A stretch of DNA of 64,000 nucleotides from Acetivibrio cellulolyticus CD2 (lineage in GTDB: Bacteria > Bacillota > Clostridia > Acetivibrionales > Acetivibrionaceae), in contig NZ_JH556657.1 in assembly GCF_000179595.2 (NCBI RefSeq), positions 878,017-942,016 on the forward strand. Reading direction: 5' to 3'. Within the stretch, counting starts at the first letter, position 1, and every line of letters begins with the position of its first letter. A program made the translations under genes and the position numbers. The notes under the pieces were generated by a model. That model was not told the origin of the DNA and made no database searches. It was given only the letters and a program-made list of their open reading frames with translations. This document shows positions 1 through 8,975 of this stretch, piece by piece.

Positions 1-1
1 A

Positions 2-1945
2 TATGCCCTATTTGATAATGAATCTTCTGAATTAGTAACAATACATTTTTTAAATGCTGCTTCAAACAAACTTTTGGAATTATACATGCAAAGTTTTCAT
101 TCACCAAAGGTTAGGGAGTCTGCCAAAAACGGGATCGAATGTGCTTATGAAATAATATTCTCGGGAGAGATAGAGAAGTATATTCAAAAAGCACCTATAT
201 CCATTACTCCTAAAGACTTCAAACAACAAGTCGACGGAAGTAGTGCAGGTTTGGCATATGCTGTGGCATTCGCAGTTGCCCTTAAATCTCGTAATATAAT
301 TGATACTTCTTTTGATATACCCGAAAAAATTGCAGCAACAGGCGAATTGGATAATCATGGTAACGTTACAAAAGTAAAACACTTGAAAGAGAAGATTATT
401 GCAGCAATAAAAGAAAATGTCAGCTTGTTACTTTATCCAAGCGAAAATTATGCTGAATTATCACTTCTTAGGGAATCGGATATTGAATTAGATAATTCCA
501 TTAAAGACAGCGGCATATCTCTAAAACATGTTTCAAACCTTAAACAGGCTTTTTGCGAAATAGGAATATTTCCATATACTTCACTGACAATAAATACTGT
601 AACAAATAATGAAAAATACGTTAGCTTTGATATTTCATTGAGTAATGAGTCCAAAATCGAGTTTTCAAGTTTCAATCTGATATTAATGTATGATTCATCA
701 AAGCTAAAACTTGCGAATATTCTTGAAGGTGCTGTAATCAAAGACAGTAAATATCTAGAATTTATTTCTCAGGAAAAAATCCACAAAAAGTTTATATTAA
801 CTTTAAATTTAAAAAAGGAAACTTTACATGTTTTAAAAAACAATTCTACTCTTATAAAGATAAATTTTACAGCTATTGACAACTTGAAAAAATGCACCTC
901 AGATCTATTGGAATTTTGTGAAGATGAGTGCAGTATCAATGACTTCCCATGTAAGAATACAGGGGGATTTATTCTTAAGAACTCAGATATTTCTTTATTG
1001 TCTGAAAAAGGGTCATCACAGCTTAATCCCCTTAATCAAAGAGAAAAAGCGAATGAGCTATCCGTTACATCTTTTTTTAAAAACAAAAAGAAGTTACTTA
1101 TTGCAGCAGGGGCTACCGCACTTATTATTTTTTCGTGTTATGCTTATGCTGCAAATTTTAAAAATTCGCCACACAGTCCAAATGTAATAGGACCAATATA
1201 TGAGCCCACACCAACAAAAAATCTTAACCACACTACAACAGAAACTCCAAAACCGCTTTCCAATTATACACCTGAAAAACCTACAGCGGTTAATTCTCTA
1301 TTACCTACACCGCAGCCTACAAATCTCCCACAGCTTTCCAGCACACTGTTAACTCCCCCTATAGTAGCCACTAAAACCACACCATCAATTACTGAGGGTT
1401 CAAATATTATTGAAGCTCCAACAACTACTTCCAAGCCAAGCAATAAGGGTATATTGGCAAATACACCAGTGCCCGTGCTAATGCCTATACAAATAGAAGA
1501 AGTGATGGATACTGCCAATTGGAAAAGTAAATGTGAATATTCCAGTGTTGATATCAGTAATGATGAAGATCGTAATTCCTTAGCAATCAATTACGACATA
1601 AAAGGAAGTGGTCGTGTAAGGGTAATAACAGAAACGGATGTTTTCAGAAACTTACCTGTTGGCTATAAGAAGCTTAAATTTAGTTATAGATGCTCCTCTG
1701 AAATTACCTCACAAGACTATGTACTAATAAAAATACAATGCAACAATAAGACTAGACAATTCCCTCTTGGAAGTACAGAAAATATTTCAAAAGAAAACAA
1801 GTGGTTCCAAAAAGTCATAGAAGATTTAGAAATAAACAAAATTACTGCCATTGAAGTTTTTATTGGAACATTAGGAACTGATAATGCTGATTCTGCCATT
1901 GACAGAGGAAGAATACTACTCAATGACGTAATTGTTTCTCCATAA
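2..1945 (+). CDS. Lon-like (S16) protease, membrane-spanning, with cohesin-like and external domain; 5' end cut by window
   Basis: The frame is open to the left edge, so the true start lies outside. Residues here are counted from a TTG at 74. Residues 1-160 resemble the Lon proteolytic domain: Ser57 in DGSSAG and Lys105 in HLKEK match the Lon Ser-Lys dyad, and ATGELDNHGNV matches the segment before the lysine. Residues 168-300 look like a cohesin-type beta fold (FNLILMYDSSKLKLANI). A lysine-rich stretch and one membrane helix follow (about 340-360), then a Pro/Thr linker (362-475) and a beta-rich C-terminal domain (480-623) resembling a carbohydrate-binding module. By the positive-inside rule the protease is cytoplasmic and the C-terminal domain external, a plan like RsgI. 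The role as a biomass-sensing regulator is inference. It converges on the SLH scaffold gene. Confidence 0.7.
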   Translation, partial: YALFDNESSELVTIHFLNAASNKLLELYMQSFHSPKVRESAKNGIECAYEIIFSGEIEKYIQKAPISITPKDFKQQVDGSSAGLAYAVAFAVALKSRNIIDTSFDIPEKIAATGELDNHGNVTKVKHLKEKIIAAIKENVSLLLYPSENYAELSLLRESDIELDNSIKDSGISLKHVSNLKQAFCEIGIFPYTSLTINTVTNNEKYVSFDISLSNESKIEFSSFNLILMYDSSKLKLANILEGAVIKDSKYLEFISQEKIHKKFILTLNLKKETLHVLKNNSTLIKINFTAIDNLKKCTSDLLEFCEDECSINDFPCKNTGGFILKNSDISLLSEKGSSQLNPLNQREKANELSVTSFFKNKKKLLIAAGATALIIFSCYAYAANFKNSPHSPNVIGPIYEPTPTKNLNHTTTETPKPLSNYTPEKPTAVNSLLPTPQPTNLPQLSSTLLTPPIVATKTTPSITEGSNIIEAPTTTSKPSNKGILANTPVPVLMPIQIEEVMDTANWKSKCEYSSVDISNDEDRNSLAINYDIKGSGRVRVITETDVFRNLPVGYKKLKFSYRCSSEITSQDYVLIKIQCNNKTRQFPLGSTENISKENKWFQKVIEDLEINKITAIEVFIGTLGTDNADSAIDRGRILLNDVIVSP

Positions 1946-1947
1946 AA

Positions 1948-1977
1948 AGCACCGGCTAAAAAGCTGCCGGGTGCTAG
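1948..1977. terminator. Hairpin between convergent genes
   Basis: An imperfect stem (agcaccggc pairing with gccgggtgct, one bulge) sits in the 60-bp gap between two convergent genes. It probably terminates one or both. Confidence 0.5.
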
Positions 1978-2005
1978 GCATGAGAAACAAATTAAAAGCA
2001 ATTGT

Positions 2006-4396
2006 TTACTTCTTCTGCAAATCCATTATTCTAACACACATGGAAAAAAATTCAGCACGTGTGATACTATTATCCGGTCTTATAGTCTCATCTTCGTAGC
2101 CCCTGATTAATTTCTTGTCAATTGCTCTATCCAAAGGTCCAATTGCCCATTTAGCTACCTTGTTAAAATCCTTATATTTATTAATATTTCGAGGTATAAA
2201 ACTTCCTACATCATCTCCTACTACACCATTTAAGCGATCCATTGTTTTAACAAGCACTATTGCTGCTTGCGTCCTTGTAAGGTTTGCATTTCCCCTGAAT
2301 GTATTATCTTCCTTAACGCCTACCATTATTCCAAAATCAAATACAACACCTACATAAGGCTTTGCCCACTTAGGTATTTCATCTTTATCATTGAAACATA
2401 ATTCTGGATTTTTGGCTGGTTCAACATTCAAAAGCTTTGTTAAGATTATTGCAGCTTCCTTTCGCGTTATAGTATTATCAGGCCTAATGGTACCATCTTC
2501 ATAGCCATTAATATATCCTTTTTCACATAACTTAATTACATCTGCCTCTGCCCAATGCCCTTTTATGTCAACAAATCTAGCGTTAGGTATCTCAGGTGTC
2601 GGTTCTAGTACTTCTATAGGAGTTGGCGTTGGGGTAATTACAGCCAATGTATTTGTCGGAACAATTGTGGTCGCAACTACAATTTCATTTCCATCAACAA
2701 TAGGGTTATCCCTTGATGGGTATTTAATCGCTGGAGTTGGTGTCGGTGTTGATGTTGGTGTTGATGTTGGTGTTGGTGTTGGCGTTGGTGTTGATGTTGG
2801 TGTTGATGTTGGTGTTGATGTTGATGTTGGTGTTGATGTTGGTGTTGATGTTGGTGTTGATGTTGGTGTTGATGTTGGTGTTGATGTTGGTGTTGATGTT
2901 GGTGTTGATGTTGGTGTTGATGCTGGTGTTGATGTTGGTGAACAAACAGTAATTTTTCCAATGCTAAATACATCAGTTATTCTATTTATAAATTCTCCAT
3001 CAAAAGAACCCATTCCTAAAGATTCTGCTTTTATCTCGTAAGTTCCAGGAGGTACATCTTCTTTTATCCTGAATCCTATTTCTGTAATCACACCACCATC
3101 TTCTATAAAATTCTTATTTATTTGTTTAGTACCTATAAAACTATAATAACCGGACTCGTCAGAGTTAGCAACAACTATATCTGTTTGCAGGAAACTTGCT
3201 TCTTCAAACAAATTGCTATCATAACGCAAAACAAATCCAAAGTAACTTATTCCATTTGAAGGCACTTCCAAATTTGGGGGTTCTTTTAAAAATCGTACAG
3301 GTATTTTTACCACATCACCTTTTTGCCCGGAACCAGATCCAATAGATACATTGACCGTCTCGCTAATGCCACCTTCATTTGATTCTGTTGGAAAATCTTC
3401 AATGTACCCTTGTACATATTTAATAATGTAGCCTAGATCTATAACATCAACAAATCCATTTTTGTCAACATCCGCAGCAATTGAACTGCTTTTTAATGGC
3501 AAAGATGGAATATCCCTATTAATGTAATCTCGTAGCATTGCTGCTTCATTCATTTTGACAAGTGTATCAGCATTAATATCTCCAAGTATCATTGGTGATA
3601 TTGTTATTTCTCCACTAGTGTACACATCATTAATTCTATTTATATATTCACTATCACTATCAAAAGAACCCATCCCTAAAGATTCTGCCTCTATTTTATA
3701 AGTTCCAAGAGGTGCGTCATCCTTTATCCTAAATTCTATATTTAAAACTACCCCATCATTTTTTTCTATAAAATCTGCGTCAATAATTTTATCACATAAA
3801 AAATTTATGTATCCATTGTTTTTATTATTATAGAACACATCAATAGTTTTATTAACACTTACCAAATCAAATACATTACTGTCATAGCTTAATGAAAAAC
3901 CAAAAGTACTTATCCCCTCTGAAGGTACTTCTCCTTTTTGAAATTGTATTGGTATAATTACAATATCGCCATTTCGTCCGTAAACAGAAGAGGCTATAGA
4001 TACATTAACTTCCTCATCAATAGGCTCTTGCTCTACCGGAAATTCACCAACTTCTCCAATCATATGTTTCTTTATATAATAATAATCTATTGAATCCACT
4101 AATCCATCTTTGTTTACATCTGCAGCGAGCAAACCTTTCGCTGATAAATCTATTTCTCCAATAAGATAGTCTTTCAGCATTGCATAATCATTAGCCCGAA
4201 CATACAAATCTTCATTTACGTCGCCACTTATTACTGAAGTCTGCGGGATTGGCGTGTCACTTTCTGAATCTGAAAAAACAACATTCTCAATACTATCAAC
4301 TTTTCCTGCACTTTGGAAACACATTGTTGTCTGAAGTACTACTAATATGCATAAAAGAACAGACAGAAACTTTCTAACCCTTGATAAGAATTTCAT
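2006..4396 (-). CDS. SLH-anchored scaffold with alternating dockerin and cohesin modules
   Basis: 796 residues. A signal peptide (about 1-30) precedes dockerin 1 (57-122), cohesin 1 (129-268), dockerin 2 (271-336), cohesin 2 (346-484), a long Ser/Thr/Pro linker (from about 487) and three SLH repeats in the last 200 residues. Dockerin loops are visible as GDVNEDLYVRAND and ADVNKDGLVDSID in module 1 and as ILGDINADTLVKMNE and ADVDKNGFVDVID in module 2. The first loop of dockerin 2 is degenerate. SLH motifs include FVDIKGHWAE and GYEDGTIRPDN. SLH domains hold proteins to the cell-wall polymer, so this protein could tether dockerin-bearing enzymes at the surface while its own dockerins dock elsewhere. 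Carrying both partner types on one anchored protein is unusual. RBS ggggag lies just upstream of the ATG. Confidence 0.85.
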   Translation of the reverse strand: MKFLSRVRKFLSVLLCILVVLQTTMCFQSAGKVDSIENVVFSDSESDTPIPQTSVISGDVNEDLYVRANDYAMLKDYLIGEIDLSAKGLLAADVNKDGLVDSIDYYYIKKHMIGEVGEFPVEQEPIDEEVNVSIASSVYGRNGDIVIIPIQFQKGEVPSEGISTFGFSLSYDSNVFDLVSVNKTIDVFYNNKNNGYINFLCDKIIDADFIEKNDGVVLNIEFRIKDDAPLGTYKIEAESLGMGSFDSDSEYINRINDVYTSGEITISPMILGDINADTLVKMNEAAMLRDYINRDIPSLPLKSSSIAADVDKNGFVDVIDLGYIIKYVQGYIEDFPTESNEGGISETVNVSIGSGSGQKGDVVKIPVRFLKEPPNLEVPSNGISYFGFVLRYDSNLFEEASFLQTDIVVANSDESGYYSFIGTKQINKNFIEDGGVITEIGFRIKEDVPPGTYEIKAESLGMGSFDGEFINRITDVFSIGKITVCSPTSTPASTPTSTPTSTPTSTPTSTPTSTPTSTPTSTPTSTSTPTSTPTSTPTPTPTPTSTPTSTPTPTPAIKYPSRDNPIVDGNEIVVATTIVPTNTLAVITPTPTPIEVLEPTPEIPNARFVDIKGHWAEADVIKLCEKGYINGYEDGTIRPDNTITRKEAAIILTKLLNVEPAKNPELCFNDKDEIPKWAKPYVGVVFDFGIMVGVKEDNTFRGNANLTRTQAAIVLVKTMDRLNGVVGDDVGSFIPRNINKYKDFNKVAKWAIGPLDRAIDKKLIRGYEDETIRPDNSITRAEFFSMCVRIMDLQKK
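2736..2940. repeat. 12-bp tandem repeat encoding the Thr-Ser-Thr-Pro linker
   Basis: About 17 near-identical copies of a 12-bp unit (ggtgttgatgtt on the plus strand) encode the PTST linker of the scaffold gene on the minus strand. The unit is a multiple of three, so copy-number change alters linker length without breaking the frame. Confidence 0.9.
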
Positions 4397-4620
4397 TAAT
4401 GCTCTCCCCCATCACCTAAGTTATCCTAAATATCACATTAAAACTGTATTGTTATCATAATAAGTTTTATCAATTTAAGGTAACCAAGTATTTCTAATTA
4501 TTGAAATTTTATTTTCATTATATTATTTCTTTATGTTAATTTCAACACTCTGTAAGCTGACAGCAATTACATTAAGTAAATAGGGTTAATTGCAGTAAGA
4601 CTTTTTTAGTGGCAGAAATT

Positions 4621-5196
4621 TTACATTACATATTTTATATATAACTTCTGTTCAGTTTTGATATAATTCTCTTCCTTGACAAATTGGCTACTTTGCAATA
4701 TTGCATTTACTATGAATCCAGCCAACGTCTCAATATTATCTTTACTATATTCTATAACTACATTTGCACAATAATCATTTACCTTAGGATAGCTGCCTTT
4801 TTCACTTTCACAAATATTCTTTGATCCTTTTTCTTTAATATCCTCCTCAAAAGTTGAAGAAAAAATATTACTAATAGCATCTTTAAATCTCATTTTTTCA
4901 ATCAATTGTTTAATTTTTTGAATTTGGTCGTCTGTCAAACCGTAATTATCAACCAATCCTTTAATACATCCATTACAATAATCGGCACTTAGAATATTTC
5001 TCATTTCCAGCTCCCTGCACAATATTTTTGATATCTTATTAATATTCTTTCCCCTAGGCAGCCCGTTAGAATTTACCCAATTACTAATTGTTGCAGGAGT
5101 AACGTTTAAGCATTCCGCCAAATCAATATCTCTATAGTTTAAGTCCTGTTTTATTTTTTCAAGCAAAAAGCTAAATCGATTTGTTTTCCTTATCAT
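4621..5196 (-). CDS. XRE-type helix-turn-helix regulator
   Basis: 191 residues. The N-terminus has a helix-turn-helix of the Cro/CI type (DIDLAECLNVTPATISNWVN, about residues 23-42). A Cys pair follows (DYCNGC), and the C-terminal half matches no domain I recognise. RBS aggagg lies 9 nt before the ATG. It is transcribed away from the dockerin-peptidase gene across a 421-bp gap, so it may regulate itself or that neighbour; this is inference. No membrane segment is seen. Confidence 0.7.
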   Translation of the reverse strand: MIRKTNRFSFLLEKIKQDLNYRDIDLAECLNVTPATISNWVNSNGLPRGKNINKISKILCRELEMRNILSADYCNGCIKGLVDNYGLTDDQIQKIKQLIEKMRFKDAISNIFSSTFEEDIKEKGSKNICESEKGSYPKVNDYCANVVIEYSKDNIETLAGFIVNAILQSSQFVKEENYIKTEQKLYIKYVM

Positions 5197-5617
5197 TTTT
5201 AATTACCTCCTGTTATATATTTAAAATTTGCTTTCAAAAATTTATGAATCTTGTCCTCCCCTTTATTTTAATTTTGAATTTTAGCATAGTCTCATACTTA
5301 AAATTATTTTTAAATTGCTTGAGATGCTTTAAAGGGTTTGAGATATAATAATTGTTTTTATTAAAAATTAATGCTTTAGTTATTCTTGAATTCTTTTACC
5401 AGTGCTTTTAATGTATTTTCATTTACGATTCATTATTGGCTTATTAATTTATAGAATAATAAATTTCAATAAAAAAATAAATTTCAACAAACACGAACCT
5501 GCTATTCATCAGGTTATCAACATAAATTAGACTTAAATATTTAATTAAAATTTAAGTAATAAAAATTGTTTTATTGTATAGTAAATCTATCAAGATAATT
5601 ACGGGGAGGAATTTATT
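5197..5617. other. Intergenic region between divergent regulator and peptidase genes
   Basis: 421 bp, very AT-rich, holding the start regions of both divergent genes. A short inverted repeat (aacctg-8-caggtt, 5496-5515) lies about 100 bp before the peptidase start and could be an operator. No ORF or RNA is recognised and no promoter can be assigned with confidence. Confidence 0.5.
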
Positions 5618-6412
5618 ATGAAACATTTTAAGAATCGTTTATTAAGGTTTATGGTTTTACCAACATTATGTTTATCACTACTAACACCACAAGTAAATGT
5701 TATGGCAGAAGATTCAATTTTGTATGGTGATGTAACTGCTGATAGTAAAGTAGATTCTGCTGACTATACAAAGCTTAGGTCATATCTAATAAGAAATATA
5801 TCTAGTTTACCAAACCCACAAGCTGCTGATGTTAACCTGGATGGTAAAATTGATTCTGCGGACTTTACTTTACTACGTAAATATCTTTTAAAAGAAATTG
5901 CCTCTCTTCCATATGTTAGAAAAACATTAGATGTGCCTCTTTGTATACAAGAAACAAATTGTTGGTGCTGGGCTGCCACAACACAAGCAATAATAGCTTA
6001 TTATACAGACTCAATGCCTAGTCAAGAATCCATTGTAAGGAATACTTTAAAAATACCCAATGATCAGCCACTAAGTTATTATAATCTTAATCGTCCAGTA
6101 GAGGATATAGAGGATCTAATTTCTTTAGAATTCAATGGTATTTCTGGACATCTTGTTGATATTAACCTCGACTGGTATGATCTCAAAAAAGAAATTGATG
6201 CAGGTCGACCAATTAAGGCAACTATAGAAAATGATCCTCCAACTTCCATGGCACATTGCGTACTTATTTATGGATATATCGATTCACCCGAACTTCAAAA
6301 AGTTTTATATATGGATCCGGATCAATGGAATGGAGGTAAAAGAGAATCAACTAGAGAAGATTTCTATAGAAGATGGACATGTTGGGCTATTGCAGGTATT
6401 TCAAAAAAATAA
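5618..6412 (+). CDS. Secreted dockerin-bearing papain/C39-like cysteine peptidase
   Basis: 264 residues. Signal peptide about 1-31 (cleavage near VMAE), then a dockerin (about 36-98) with two calcium loops (GDVTADSKVDSAD, ADVNLDGKIDSAD), then a cysteine-peptidase domain. Candidate catalytic residues are the Cys in NCWCWAATTQAI, the His in MAHCVLIYGY and the Asp in YMDPDQWNGG, the order expected for Peptidase_C39_2/papain-like proteins. The dockerin should place it in the cellulosome, where it could trim cellulosomal proteins or degrade plant protein. RBS ggggagg precedes the ATG. Confidence 0.8.
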   Translation: MKHFKNRLLRFMVLPTLCLSLLTPQVNVMAEDSILYGDVTADSKVDSADYTKLRSYLIRNISSLPNPQAADVNLDGKIDSADFTLLRKYLLKEIASLPYVRKTLDVPLCIQETNCWCWAATTQAIIAYYTDSMPSQESIVRNTLKIPNDQPLSYYNLNRPVEDIEDLISLEFNGISGHLVDINLDWYDLKKEIDAGRPIKATIENDPPTSMAHCVLIYGYIDSPELQKVLYMDPDQWNGGKRESTREDFYRRWTCWAIAGISKK

Positions 6413-6440
6413 CAACCGAATTAATCCACTTTAAGAAGCA

Positions 6441-6476
6441 AAATAGATGGTGCAGCCTCTGCACCATCTATTTTAT
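6441..6476. terminator. Strong bidirectional terminator
   Basis: A perfect 11-bp stem (agatggtgcag, loop cct) extended by A/T pairs, followed by a T-rich tract on both strands, between the convergent peptidase and rsgI genes. Confidence 0.9.
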
Positions 6477-6511
6477 TTTAATAAAAAATTCTCTCTGCTA
6501 TTAGGACTGGC

Positions 6512-8032
6512 TTACTTTCCTGGTTCAATCCCCCACTTTAAGTCACCAGAAATATAACCTGTTACATATTTCCAATCGTACAATTCTCCTATATCGGGAG
6601 AATTGTATGAATAATCATCCTCCTGCTTGTAGATTGACCAGTCCTCTTTGTGAAACCACACAACAACTTCGGTAGATTTTCCCGGGTCCAGTTGACCGCT
6701 TTTAAAGCCTATTTCAAGGTAATAATCAGCTTTTTCAACAGGTTTACTCATTTTAACAAACCTGTAAGTAATGTTCGATTTATCATCTTGAGCCCAGCAG
6801 CCTAAGGCCTGCCCTTTCTCACCGTCAATCGTATAATAGTATCTTATAGCTATATCCTTTAAGTTTATTGTTGTACTTCCGGTGTTAACAACATTAAAAA
6901 CATCATTAACCTGAATAAAAACATTATCTACTTTCCTGGATGCATTATAATATTGTACCTTTATTGAACCTGCAGATGAATCAGGTATTTTGGCGTCTGC
7001 AGCTCCTTTACTTGTAGATGCACCGGGCATTTTTGTATTCGCAGGTCTAATACCCGTAGATACATTTGGAATTTTTGTACTAGCAGGCCTTATATTCGTG
7101 GATACACTAGGCGCTTTTGCATCAGTATTCTCTATACCCGCAGATACAGGAGCAGGTGTAGGCGTTGTTGCTGTTTCCTTTTCAGAAGTTGACTTAACTG
7201 CTGATGTCACTTTTTCAGTAGATTGCACAGCCGGTGAACTCAAATGCTCTTTAACAGTATTTGGCCCGTTCATTCCGATCTTTTCCAAAAGCGCCGATAA
7301 ACTCGATGTTTTTGCTTCATCCAGGGTCAAATTAATCCCTTCACTTTGAGCTTTCTCAAATATTAGCTGCCGCCCTGTCGATAAACCATTTTTTAATGCC
7401 TGTTTCTTCATTTCCGGTTCAACTTTGACTACATTTAAAGTGTATTCCTTATTAAATCCAACATCATCGATAGCTTTTAGCGAGGTCAATAATTGATTCA
7501 ACTTAAGTTCATTTCTTTCTTTCCCATCCTTGTAATCACTGCTTTCTGGGTTCAAGGATGCTGAAAGCATGATTACATTGTTTTTATTTGAACTCAGGAT
7601 ACCCTTTTCCTCAGACTCATCAATTACTTTTTCAACCGCTTCTTTGATGTGCAGTTTTTTTAACGAGAGAACTTTGGTCAAATTTTCGGCATCAGAATTT
7701 AACGGTAAGACCTTTTGAACAATATTTGCATCATCTATTAAAAACTCAATACTAGGATTGATGTCCATATCAACCAAAGCATAGCTGGCATTTACCATAC
7801 TTAACCTTGTGTTTTGTATAATATAAGACGCTATAAAAACAACCAGCAGAACAGCCGCCACCCCAATTAACTTCATCTTTCTTACTTCAGGTCTTATCAC
7901 ATCTCTTTTCCTAAAACTAACCTGCTGCCCTAGAAAAATTTCAGGCTTTTTTTTCACACGTACAAGATCAAAGTCACTAGTCATAACTAAAACTTCATTT
8001 TTATATACTTCCATTACAGTTCCAATAATCAT
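6512..8032 (-). CDS. rsgI: RsgI-type anti-sigma-I factor with C-terminal CBM3
   Basis: 506 residues. A cytoplasmic RsgI_N domain (about 1-50) binds SigI. One membrane helix follows (54-73), then a conserved external domain with DINPSIEF (90-97), a repeat-containing Ser/Thr/Pro linker (about 270-355) and a CBM3-like domain (about 356-506). In clostridial RsgI proteins the Asn-Pro bond of this motif is a known self-cleavage site, and intramembrane proteolysis then frees the sigma factor. The CBM3 should sense crystalline cellulose outside the cell. Its start overlaps the sigI stop by 4 bp (ATGA), so the two are translationally coupled. Confidence 0.92.
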   Translation of the reverse strand: MIIGTVMEVYKNEVLVMTSDFDLVRVKKKPEIFLGQQVSFRKRDVIRPEVRKMKLIGVAAVLLVVFIASYIIQNTRLSMVNASYALVDMDINPSIEFLIDDANIVQKVLPLNSDAENLTKVLSLKKLHIKEAVEKVIDESEEKGILSSNKNNVIMLSASLNPESSDYKDGKERNELKLNQLLTSLKAIDDVGFNKEYTLNVVKVEPEMKKQALKNGLSTGRQLIFEKAQSEGINLTLDEAKTSSLSALLEKIGMNGPNTVKEHLSSPAVQSTEKVTSAVKSTSEKETATTPTPAPVSAGIENTDAKAPSVSTNIRPASTKIPNVSTGIRPANTKMPGASTSKGAADAKIPDSSAGSIKVQYYNASRKVDNVFIQVNDVFNVVNTGSTTINLKDIAIRYYYTIDGEKGQALGCWAQDDKSNITYRFVKMSKPVEKADYYLEIGFKSGQLDPGKSTEVVVWFHKEDWSIYKQEDDYSYNSPDIGELYDWKYVTGYISGDLKWGIEPGK

Positions 8033-8781
8033 ACTCCCCCACCATCCTCTGTTAACTGAAGGTAACTCTTAATGACATCAAGGCCGCTATTTATTATTAG
8101 ACTGACGGCAATTATGAATTTTCTATTTCTTTCTACTGTTACATGATGTACATCAACCAATTTCATTAAATCAGTCATTGGTATATTCTTTGATTTATTT
8201 AATTTATAGTATAGCTCAGTATCGTTAGCTATTATTTTTGCTATTCTGATGCATAGTCTTTTGGAGTCCTTATGTTTTGGTATACTCTTCGCCAAATTTT
8301 CGAGGGTTATTCCGAATGTGGCCAGCTTTTCCTTAAAAAAAATAATTTCCTCCTTTATTTCAATATTATCAAACCTTCCTACAAAGTATTCAGGCATATA
8401 CTTTTCTTTAAAGTCCTCGTTTGACTCACATTCGAAGTAGGTAAAAGGAAACACATTCTTATTTTTCCGATTTTTTCTTATATAGTCTATGATTCTCCGA
8501 TTTATAACAAGGTCGCTAAATCCTAAAAAGCTCTTGTTTTTGCCTATATCAAAACAATTTATAGCTTCATCAAAAGCCATAAGCGCTATACTATATTCTT
8601 CACTGTTTTCAATATCAACGTATTTTCCGGTTATTCTGGCAACTGTTTTTAAAATAAAAGGAGTATAATCACTTATAAATTCTTCTTTTAAAAACCAATC
8701 TCCATTTTGTATTCTCTTTACTATGTCATTTGTAGAATCGTAATCGGATTTCAGCATTTTAAAAATACTTAATTTTGCCAA
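8029..8781 (-). CDS. sigI: Alternative sigma factor SigI
   Basis: 250 residues with the SigI layout: N-terminal DIVKRIQNGD, the region 2-like EYSIALMAFDEAINCFD and FSDLVINRRIIDYIRK, and a C-terminal DNA-binding region. It should direct transcription of cellulosome or plant-wall genes when released by the RsgI encoded directly downstream. The start is a TTG with a strong RBS (gggggagg) 8 nt away; an ATG eight codons on is possible but lacks an RBS. It is divergent from the GH5-CE2 gene, a plausible target. SigI-type sigmas usually drive their own operon. Confidence 0.92.
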   Translation of the reverse strand: MAKLSIFKMLKSDYDSTNDIVKRIQNGDWFLKEEFISDYTPFILKTVARITGKYVDIENSEEYSIALMAFDEAINCFDIGKNKSFLGFSDLVINRRIIDYIRKNRKNKNVFPFTYFECESNEDFKEKYMPEYFVGRFDNIEIKEEIIFFKEKLATFGITLENLAKSIPKHKDSKRLCIRIAKIIANDTELYYKLNKSKNIPMTDLMKLVDVHHVTVERNRKFIIAVSLIINSGLDVIKSYLQLTEDGGGV

Positions 8782-8975
8782 TTTGATATCCTCCCCCTAT
8801 ATATATTTCGATAATACACTAAATTTTCTGTATAGGTAAGTTATTAAAATTAAAATACTTTCTCACCTACTTAAAGGAAAAATACTTAACGAATTTTATA
8901 AGAGGAGGGTTGTTTAAAAATATTTATTAAAAAAAGATTCAAGGGTATTCTAAATTTTTGTTTGGAGGTTGTATA

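Noticed and set aside
2677-2973. Long minus and plus frames rich in HQ, NT and VG/ML across the linker repeat
   Set aside because: They are out-of-frame readings of the 12-bp repeat in the scaffold gene.
8800-8870. Possible SigI autoregulatory promoter (acctat and cgaa)
   Set aside because: The two elements are about 21 bp apart and the -35 lacks the C-run, so the match is too weak.
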